A stretch of 64,000 nucleotides of DNA from Phaeodactylibacter sp. (GTDB taxonomy: Bacteria > Bacteroidota > Bacteroidia > Chitinophagales > Saprospiraceae). The DNA lies in contig NZ_JALEGS010000018.1 of assembly GCF_022763345.1 (NCBI RefSeq), positions 62,001 to 126,000 on the forward strand, written 5' to 3'. A model generated the notes under the pieces. The model saw only the letters and a program-made list of their open reading frames with translations. It was not told the origin of the DNA and ran no database searches. The translations under genes were made by a program, and so were the position numbers. Below are positions 58,665 to 64,000 of the stretch, in pieces (positions within the stretch are counted from its first letter, which is position 1; every line of letters begins with the position of its first letter).

Positions 58665-60209
58665 TTAACCCCCACCCTCCTGCCGCAGACTCCGGTGCAC
58701 AAAAGCCGACCATTCCGCAAAACGCTTGCCCTTCATTACGCGGGGGAATTTGTTCTGCCCACCAAGCTTACCCTTAGCCGCCTGCCAGTCGTAGAAGCGC
58801 TGAATAGGCAGGATTTCCACCCTGATCCCGAGCAGACTGTCACGCTCTGTTTTGTAATCATCATTGACCTGCTTCAGGGCCTCGTCGAGGATGCGGGTGA
58901 CTTGCTCCTTATCCACTTCCCGCTCTGTGCCAATGTACCAATGGTGCAAAAACCGGTTGCCTTCCTGCACGGGGGCCACCGTAAACTCCCGCACGCTCAG
59001 GTCGAGGGCTTCTTCCACAGCTTGTATGCCCTGATTCATATTGTCTACTGAGAGGTGCTCTCCGCAGATGCTGAGGAAGTGCTTGGTCCGCCCGCTGATG
59101 ATGATCTCAGGCTTGCCTGCTTCCGGAAAGCGTACGGTATCCCCAATGAGGTAACGCCAGGCACCGGCACAGGTGGTAAGGAGGAGGGCATAATCTACCC
59201 CGGGCTCCACTTCTGCAATAGTCAGGGTCTGTGGGTTGCCCAGTAGTTGGCCATCTTCGTCGAAGTTGCTGCTGTTGAAGGGGATAAACTCAAAGAAGAT
59301 GCCGTTGTGCAGCAACAAGCGCATGGCATTGGTCTCCGGCCGTTGTTGATAGGCGATAAAGCCTTCGCTGGCCAGGTAGGAGTCCATGTAGATGAGCGGG
59401 CGGTCGAGCAGGCGCTCAAAGCCCTTTTTCAGCGGCTCAAAAGCAATGCCGCCGTGGACACAGACTTCCAGGTTAGGCCAGATATCGTGGATGGTATCCA
59501 ATTGATGGTCCTCAATAATGCGCTCCATCATAAGCTGTAGCCAGGAAGGAATGCCCACGAGAAAGCCGATATCCCAGTCCGGTGCATGGCGGGAGATCTC
59601 CGCAATCTTCTCATCCCAGCTTTTGATGCGTGATATTTTGCCCCCCGGTTTGTAGTAAGGGCGCAGCCAAAACGGCGGCTGACTGGCATTGATACCGCTG
59701 AGGTCGCCCCGGAAGTAACCGCCCTGATTGTCCAGGTCGCTGCTGCCGCCCAGCATCAGCATAGGCTTGGTGAAGAGGTCAGGGTCAACATCAAAGTTGG
59801 TCAGGGCGAAGAACATCCGGAGGCCGGCGTGCTTCATGGACCGGCGCATGTCGTCCGTGACCGGAATGTGCTTGCTTGGTGCCCCGGAGGTGCCGGAACT
59901 GAGTGCAAAGTGCGTCACCTTGCCCGGCCAGCTTACATCTTCCACCTCGCGCAGGGCCATATGCCACCATTGCTCGTACATGGTATCGTAATCAAAAATG
60001 GGCACCTTTTCCCGAAAGGTGTCAATGCAGTGCTCGTCCTGCAGAATATCTTTGAAATCGTAATACTGCCCGAAGGCAGTACCCTGAGCCTGCTTCAGCA
60101 GACGGCGAAGGGTGCGCCTTTGCAGTTGAATGGGCGCGGCGCGGCGCCGTTTCTGCAATTGTTCGCCTACAGTAAGACTGCGCTTGATGAGTTTTCCGAA
60201 AAAAGCCAT
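58665..60209 (-). CDS. GH3-family acyl-adenylate enzyme (auxin-responsive promoter family)
   Basis: ANL-superfamily-like enzyme that in plants joins amino acids to acyl acids through an adenylate. Bacterial members are of unknown substrate. ATP-binding motif SSGTSGAPSKHIPVT (about 102-116), the YMDSYLASEGFIAYQ and GDTVRFPEA motifs, and SGRTKHFLSICGEHLS are present. Length 514 is standard. It is the last gene of a leftward cluster GtrA-TolC-YjbQ-GH3, 42 bases from YjbQ. Possible substrates are free fatty or aromatic acids; nothing in the sequence decides. Confidence 0.92.
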   Translation of the reverse strand: MAFFGKLIKRSLTVGEQLQKRRRAAPIQLQRRTLRRLLKQAQGTAFGQYYDFKDILQDEHCIDTFREKVPIFDYDTMYEQWWHMALREVEDVSWPGKVTHFALSSGTSGAPSKHIPVTDDMRRSMKHAGLRMFFALTNFDVDPDLFTKPMLMLGGSSDLDNQGGYFRGDLSGINASQPPFWLRPYYKPGGKISRIKSWDEKIAEISRHAPDWDIGFLVGIPSWLQLMMERIIEDHQLDTIHDIWPNLEVCVHGGIAFEPLKKGFERLLDRPLIYMDSYLASEGFIAYQQRPETNAMRLLLHNGIFFEFIPFNSSNFDEDGQLLGNPQTLTIAEVEPGVDYALLLTTCAGAWRYLIGDTVRFPEAGKPEIIISGRTKHFLSICGEHLSVDNMNQGIQAVEEALDLSVREFTVAPVQEGNRFLHHWYIGTEREVDKEQVTRILDEALKQVNDDYKTERDSLLGIRVEILPIQRFYDWQAAKGKLGGQNKFPRVMKGKRFAEWSAFVHRSLRQEGGG

Positions 60210-60251
60210 GGACGTTTCGAGTTTTGGGGTTGTAAACTACGAAAAAACCAG

Positions 60252-60665
60252 CTACCCATAAACCGTAGCCACCAACTTCCGGCTGCCCCCGTGGTTGCGA
60301 AACTCGCAGAGATAAATCCCCTGCCAAGTGCCCAGGTTGAGCCGGCCTTTGGTAATTGGAATGGTAATAGAGGAGCCGATCATCGCTGCTTTGATGTGGG
60401 CAGGCATGTCATCGGGGCCCTCAATGGTATGGGTGAGGAAGGGGAGGTTTTCCGGCACCACGTGGTTGAAAATGCTTTCGAAGTCCGTACGCACATCCGG
60501 GTCGGCATTCTCATTGATGGTGAGGGCAGCGGAAGTGTGTTTGATAAACAGGTGAAGCATGCCGCGGTCGGGCAGGGCACCCTTCAACTGCCGCTGTACT
60601 TCGGCGGTGATGATGTGGTAGCCCCGCTCAAAAGCAGGGAGGGAGAATTCGTATTGTTGTACCAT
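60252..60665 (-). CDS. yjbQ: YjbQ/UPF0047 family protein
   Basis: 137 residues of a highly conserved small family; the E. coli member has thiamine-phosphate synthase side activity and the true role is unsettled. Family marks are LFIKHTSAALTINENADPDVRTDFESIFNHVVPE, HTIEGPDDMPAHIKAAMIGSSITIPITKGRLNLGTWQGIYLCEFR. The conserved His and Asp of the putative metal site are all present. It lies 42 bases before GH3 and 14 bases after TolC in the same transcript. Confidence 0.95.
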   Translation of the reverse strand: MVQQYEFSLPAFERGYHIITAEVQRQLKGALPDRGMLHLFIKHTSAALTINENADPDVRTDFESIFNHVVPENLPFLTHTIEGPDDMPAHIKAAMIGSSITIPITKGRLNLGTWQGIYLCEFRNHGGSRKLVATVYG

Positions 60666-60679
60666 GTGTCAGCCGTTTT

Positions 60680-62023
60680 TTATCGGACCAGCCCCCCAAT
60701 CAGGCGGATCAGCTCCGTCTCCGTGTTCTTTAAGTTGAAGACCGCATTGAGGCGCTGCTGGGAAGCATTGATGTAACTCACTTGTATAGTACGATAATCG
60801 AAGCTGTTAATCAAGCCCCCCCGGAAGCGCTCCTCGGCAATTTCCAGGTTGCGGCGGGCATTGCTCACCAGGCTTGTGGTCACTTCTACGAGGCGCTTTT
60901 GGGTGTTGTAGGTCGCCAGGGTATTGGCCAGTTGGTTATTGAGGGTGCGCTTGAGGTCGCTAATGTTGAGCTGAGCGATGAGTTCCTCCTTGCGGGCATT
61001 CTCCAACCGGATTTTACGGGCACCGCCATCGTAGATCGGGTAGGAAGCCGAAAGGTTAATAAAGGGCTGAAATGTCCGGGCGGCAATTTGCGGGATTTCC
61101 TGCACCGTTTCATTCGGCCCGAAGCTCAGGGTTTGCTCGCCGAAGGAAATACCGACGTTGTAGGTAGCTCCGGCATTAACTTGTACCGTAGGTTTAAAAG
61201 CCGCTTCCTGCAGGCGGGTGTTGATAGACGACAGCTCCCGGTTGATGTACTCGTTGCGCAACTGCACATTATTGCTTTCCATCTCCTGCTGCAGATCGGC
61301 CAGCTGATAGTCTTCGGCTGCGTAGGAAAGGGTGTCGGTGAGGGTGTAGGAAGTGCCTATATCGTCAATACCCATTGCCAGGTTGAGGTTGCGGATGGCG
61401 GTTTCGTAGGTGTTGATCTGCAGCACGTAGTTGGTGGAATCGTTGAGGTAGGCGTCCTGTGTCTGCAGGATATCGAAGGTGCTCGACTGCCCGAATTCCT
61501 GCCGTACTTCCTGGTAGGCGACGCGGTCGCGGGAAAGCTCCAGGACTTCCATCAGCACGTCGAGTTGTTCCTGTTGCACCAGGGCATTGTAGTAGGCATT
61601 GATGATGGCCTGAATGCTGTTTTGTACCGCCAGCTGCTGATTGCTCTGGCTTAGCTCCGCCTGTGTTTCCAGTTGCTCTTTGGTAATCTGCACCCGGTAG
61701 CCATCAAAAAGTATCATGCTGGCCTCTATGCCCGGTGTGATACCGGTATTATAGGTATTGGCTGCCGTCAGCGGGCCCGCCGGGTTGCTGAGGTTGCGGT
61801 AGTTGTTTTGAGAATTGGCTGTCAGGTTGATGGTCGGAACTTTCCCGGCGATGGCCCAGTCGTCATTGCGCTCCGCAATATCGGCGCGGGCTTCCGCAAT
61901 TTTGATCTGGAAGTTGTTGTCCAGCCCCTTTTGGATGGCATCGGACAAGCTGAGGTTTTCCTGCGCCTTTCCCGTAAGGGCAAAAAGCAGTAGGGCGGGC
62001 AGTAGTGCGAGTTGTACTTTCAT
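60680..62023 (-). CDS. TolC-family outer-membrane efflux channel
   Basis: Outer-membrane component of an RND efflux pump or secretion system. The ATG at 62023 gives the signal peptide MKVQLALLPALLLFALTGKAQ and lies 7 bases after the GtrA stop; the frame continues 22 codons upstream inside gtrA. Two OEP repeats: LSLSDAIQKGLDNNFQIKIAEARADIAER and later LQEAAFKPTVQVNAGATYN..., with the usual coiled-coil helices and a C-terminal QVSYINASQQRLNAVFNLKNTETELIRLIG. 447 residues. Partner permease is the RND gene two positions upstream; the membrane-fusion gene is not in the window. Confidence 0.93.
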   Translation of the reverse strand: MKVQLALLPALLLFALTGKAQENLSLSDAIQKGLDNNFQIKIAEARADIAERNDDWAIAGKVPTINLTANSQNNYRNLSNPAGPLTAANTYNTGITPGIEASMILFDGYRVQITKEQLETQAELSQSNQQLAVQNSIQAIINAYYNALVQQEQLDVLMEVLELSRDRVAYQEVRQEFGQSSTFDILQTQDAYLNDSTNYVLQINTYETAIRNLNLAMGIDDIGTSYTLTDTLSYAAEDYQLADLQQEMESNNVQLRNEYINRELSSINTRLQEAAFKPTVQVNAGATYNVGISFGEQTLSFGPNETVQEIPQIAARTFQPFINLSASYPIYDGGARKIRLENARKEELIAQLNISDLKRTLNNQLANTLATYNTQKRLVEVTTSLVSNARRNLEIAEERFRGGLINSFDYRTIQVSYINASQQRLNAVFNLKNTETELIRLIGGLVR

Positions 62024-62030
62024 ATTTGGC

Positions 62031-62444
62031 TTATATAAACTTGCGTTCAAAGACATATCGCTTGAGGTAAAAGTTGTAAAAGAATACAATGCCCGTAGCG
62101 ATCAGCTTAGTTAGGGCCTGGTATTCCATAAAAAAGGCAAACCGGGTCAATGCATAAACAATCCCTGTGTTGATACTGAGCCCCACCACGGAGACCAGGA
62201 CCGAGAGCAAAAAAGCCCGGCGGGCCGAGCCCTGCAGCTGAAATACGAAGCGCTTTTGCATCATAAAATTCAGCACAACGGCACAGGAATAGGACACGAT
62301 ATTGGCCGGCACCGGCGCCCAGTCCTGATAATCCACGAGCCAGAGGTAGAGCAGGAAGTCCACCGAGGTGGCCACTGCGCCCGACATGGCAAATTTGGCT
62401 TTCATTTTCACCAACTGCGCCACTGTTTCCTTATTCAGCCCCAT
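62031..62444 (-). CDS. GtrA-family membrane protein
   Basis: Four-helix membrane protein of the GtrA/DPMS family, associated with flipping polyprenyl-linked sugars. FAMSGAVATSVDFLLYLWLV, NIVSYSCAVVLNFMMQKRFVF and LLSVLVSVVGLSINTGIVYALTR are the first three helices; the terminal helix (KLIATGIVFFYNFYLKRYVF) ends with the family FYNF signature. 137 residues. Own -7 box at 62463-62470. The presence of a GtrA gene between an RND permease and its TolC is unusual; the linkage may be only transcriptional. Confidence 0.92.
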   Translation of the reverse strand: MGLNKETVAQLVKMKAKFAMSGAVATSVDFLLYLWLVDYQDWAPVPANIVSYSCAVVLNFMMQKRFVFQLQGSARRAFLLSVLVSVVGLSINTGIVYALTRFAFFMEYQALTKLIATGIVFFYNFYLKRYVFERKFI

Positions 62445-62462
62445 GAGTTGTCATTTTGGCGC

Positions 62463-62470
62463 CAAAGGTA
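62463..62470 (-). promoter_or_regulatory. -7 box (TACCTTTG) for gtrA
   Basis: TAnnTTTG on the minus strand between the RND stop and the gtrA ATG, with start near 62456 and a leader of about 12 bases. It suggests gtrA-tolC-yjbQ-GH3 can be transcribed apart from the RND gene. Confidence 0.55.
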
Positions 62471-62481
62471 GTGCTTATTGG

Positions 62482-64000
62482 TTAACCCAGCATAAAGCCA
62501 AGCGCTCCGACAATTACAATAGCAGTGAACAGAACATACCACAGGAACTCATATCCAGTCTCCCGCCGTACCGCAGGCTCTACCGCTTCGTAGCTCGGCT
62601 TCACGCCGTTCCAGGCATAAGAAGCATAAACCTTGAAGCGGTTCATAATAATGAGCAGCACCGGCAGCAACACCAGAATAACCGCCGTAATGACCAAAAG
62701 GCCGAAGGAGACCGCAATCGCCATCGGAATGAGGAACTGCGCCTGCAGGCTCTTCTCAAACAATAGCGGTGCCAGTCCGGCAAAGGTGGTCACGGTGGTC
62801 AGCACAATGGGCCGGAAACGCGACAGTCCCGTTTCGTACACCGCATCCATATGCGAGCGCCCTTCTTCAATCATCGTATTATAGGTGCTCACAAAAACCA
62901 GGGCGTCATTCACCAAAATACCGATCAGCGCGATAATGCCCAGGGCGGAGAACAAGCTGATGGGGAGCCCCATGAGCCAGTGCCCCCAGCCTACCCCGAT
63001 GAACCCAAACGGGATCAGGAGGAAGACGAGCAGCGCCTGCCCAACGGAGCGGAACGTCAGCGCAATCACAAAGAACATGAGGGAAAGCACAATGCTAAAT
63101 ACGGTCTGAATAGACTTTGCCGATTTCTGCTGCTCCCGGTTCTGCCCTTCGTAAATGGCAGAAACGGAACTGTAACCGCTCAGGATTTCCGGGATGATCT
63201 CGTCTTGTAAGCTGGCAGTGACATCGCTTACCGAAACGTCGTTATTTGACACATCTGCCTCAATTTTCACCTCCCGCTTACCATCGATGTGGTTGATGTT
63301 GATCACGCCCCGCTTCAGCTCCAGGGTGGCAATTTCCGAAAGGGGAAACTCCCGCCCGTCCTCGAATCGGATGCGCATGTCTTTTAGCTTGTTGATGTTG
63401 TCGCGGTCTTCCCGGTCGTAGCGTACCCACACCCGCACTTCATCCTGGCCGCGCTGCAGCCGCTGCACTTCGCTGCCGAAGAAACCACTACGCACCTGCC
63501 CGACCACATCCTGCAGCTTCAGCCCCAGGTATTTGCCCTTTTCGGTAAGTTGGATGTTGACTTCCCGCAGCCCCTCCTGATTGTTGTCGACGACATCCGC
63601 CAGTTCAGAAAGCCCCTGCATGGCAGCTTTGACTTCTTCGGTAGCCGCCTTGAGCTGAGTATAGTCCTCCCCGATCAGGGAAATGGAAATGGGTTTGCCG
63701 AAGGCGGAGGCAGCGCCAAAGGTGAGCACCTCCGCAGTAGGGATATCGCCTACCATTTGCCGGATCGTATTTGTGACGGCCCGGGCGGTCAGGCTGTCCC
63801 GGTTTTCGCCGTCCAGGATATTCACACTCAGATTGCCTTTGTAGGTGGAAGGGCCAAGGTTCACCTCTACCCGTTCGATGGCCTGTTTGTCGCCATTGAA
63901 GTAGTGCTGGCTCAGGGAGTCATTCGCGCGCCAGGCGGCGTCCTCAATCATTTGCAGCTTATCCAGGGTGATGTGCTCCCGGGTGCCGGCGGGCATTTGC
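62482..64000 (-). CDS. RND-family efflux permease, C-terminal part (5' end outside window)
   Basis: Inner-membrane proton-driven efflux transporter. The frame runs past the window edge; the ATG at 63996 is internal, since family members are about 1,000-1,200 residues and only the last about 505 are here. Porter-domain sequence (VLTFGAASAFGKPISISLIGEDYTQL, GLKLQDVVGQVRSGFFGSEVQRLQRG) precedes transmembrane helices 8-12: VFSIVLSLMFFVIALTFRSVGQALLVFLLIPFGFIGVGWGHWLMGLPISLFSALGIIALIGILVNDALVFV, the last a hallmark GIxVND. Substrate is unknown; the HAE/HAE2-type is likely. Together with TolC it forms two parts of a three-part pump. Confidence 0.92.
   Translation of the reverse strand, partial: QMPAGTREHITLDKLQMIEDAAWRANDSLSQHYFNGDKQAIERVEVNLGPSTYKGNLSVNILDGENRDSLTARAVTNTIRQMVGDIPTAEVLTFGAASAFGKPISISLIGEDYTQLKAATEEVKAAMQGLSELADVVDNNQEGLREVNIQLTEKGKYLGLKLQDVVGQVRSGFFGSEVQRLQRGQDEVRVWVRYDREDRDNINKLKDMRIRFEDGREFPLSEIATLELKRGVININHIDGKREVKIEADVSNNDVSVSDVTASLQDEIIPEILSGYSSVSAIYEGQNREQQKSAKSIQTVFSIVLSLMFFVIALTFRSVGQALLVFLLIPFGFIGVGWGHWLMGLPISLFSALGIIALIGILVNDALVFVSTYNTMIEEGRSHMDAVYETGLSRFRPIVLTTVTTFAGLAPLLFEKSLQAQFLIPMAIAVSFGLLVITAVILVLLPVLLIIMNRFKVYASYAWNGVKPSYEAVEPAVRRETGYEFLWYVLFTAIVIVGALGFMLG

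Noticed and set aside
58665..60209. Glycoside hydrolase family 3
   Set aside because: The GH3 name here refers to the plant auxin-responsive GH3 family; motifs are of acyl-adenylate enzymes, with no glycosidase domain.
1..64000. tRNA, rRNA, CRISPR arrays, IS elements, integrases, prophage genes
   Set aside because: No cloverleaf or T-loop motifs, no spaced direct repeats, no transposase or integrase motifs were seen on either strand by eye.

Overview
The window looks like a chromosome segment of a Bacteroidota bacterium, most likely class Saprospiria (Lewinella/Phaeodactylibacter-like). The evidence is a SusC/SusD pair, two secreted proteins with Por-secretion-type C-terminal tails, a DUF4837 lipoprotein, a LytS/LytTR sensor-regulator pair, a mevalonate-pathway HMG-CoA synthase, and promoter boxes of the Bacteroidota form TAnnTTTG just upstream of many starts. 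GC is a little above 50 % almost throughout. I found 53 probable intact genes, two genes cut by the window edges (first and last), one decayed gene and one doubtful small ORF. I found no tRNA, rRNA, CRISPR array, integrase or IS element.

Layout. 1-6.8 kb: end of a soluble-adenylyl-cyclase-like signalling protein, a GT2 glycosyltransferase with a small membrane protein, and a DEAD-box helicase. 6.8-13.5 kb: mainly housekeeping (SPOR-like protein, pterin dehydratase, HMG-CoA synthase, membrane endo/exonuclease/phosphatase, orphan ModA, PhnP-like hydrolase, DUF695-RraB lipoprotein). 13.5-19.9 kb: secreted FG-GAP protein, lipocalin-like lipoprotein, LytS/LytTR pair, START protein, membrane LAS-type peptidase. 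19.9-25 kb is the most accessory-looking part: two Uma2 genes, an intact AAA-ATPase/nuclease gene behind repeated motifs, an AraC regulator, and the wreck of a second ATPase. 24.9-27.9 kb: Cys-rich exported protein plus a TonB receptor with a heavy-metal-binding domain, probably a metal module. 28-34.2 kb: cell-wall and envelope genes (MltD-like transglycosylase, DUF4837, PH protein, MoxR, VanX-like dipeptidase, serine hydrolase). 35-38.9 kb: secreted glycan-related cluster (GH26-like, GH16, two further exported proteins). 38.9-47 kb: pseudouridine synthase, SusC/SusD, large exported protein. 47.1-52.4 kb: a possible unannotated small gene, a membrane glucosaminidase pair, a third Uma2 and a flippase. 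52.5-58 kb: DUF427, a repeat-rich secreted protein, and an Aquifex-type aconitase with an altered Fe-S ligand set. 58.3-64 kb: an orphan antitoxin-like protein, then a tight leftward run GH3 - YjbQ - TolC - GtrA - RND permease.

No single obviously new defence or biosynthetic system is visible. The best leads are the PhnP-like gene whose conserved N-terminus has no ATG/GTG/TTG, the RraB domain placed on a lipoprotein, the membrane LAS peptidase, the Cys-rich protein/metal-receptor module with an apparently leaderless start, the ATPase genes with repeated upstream motifs, the glucosaminidase pair, and the aconitase that lacks the usual first Fe-S cysteine.
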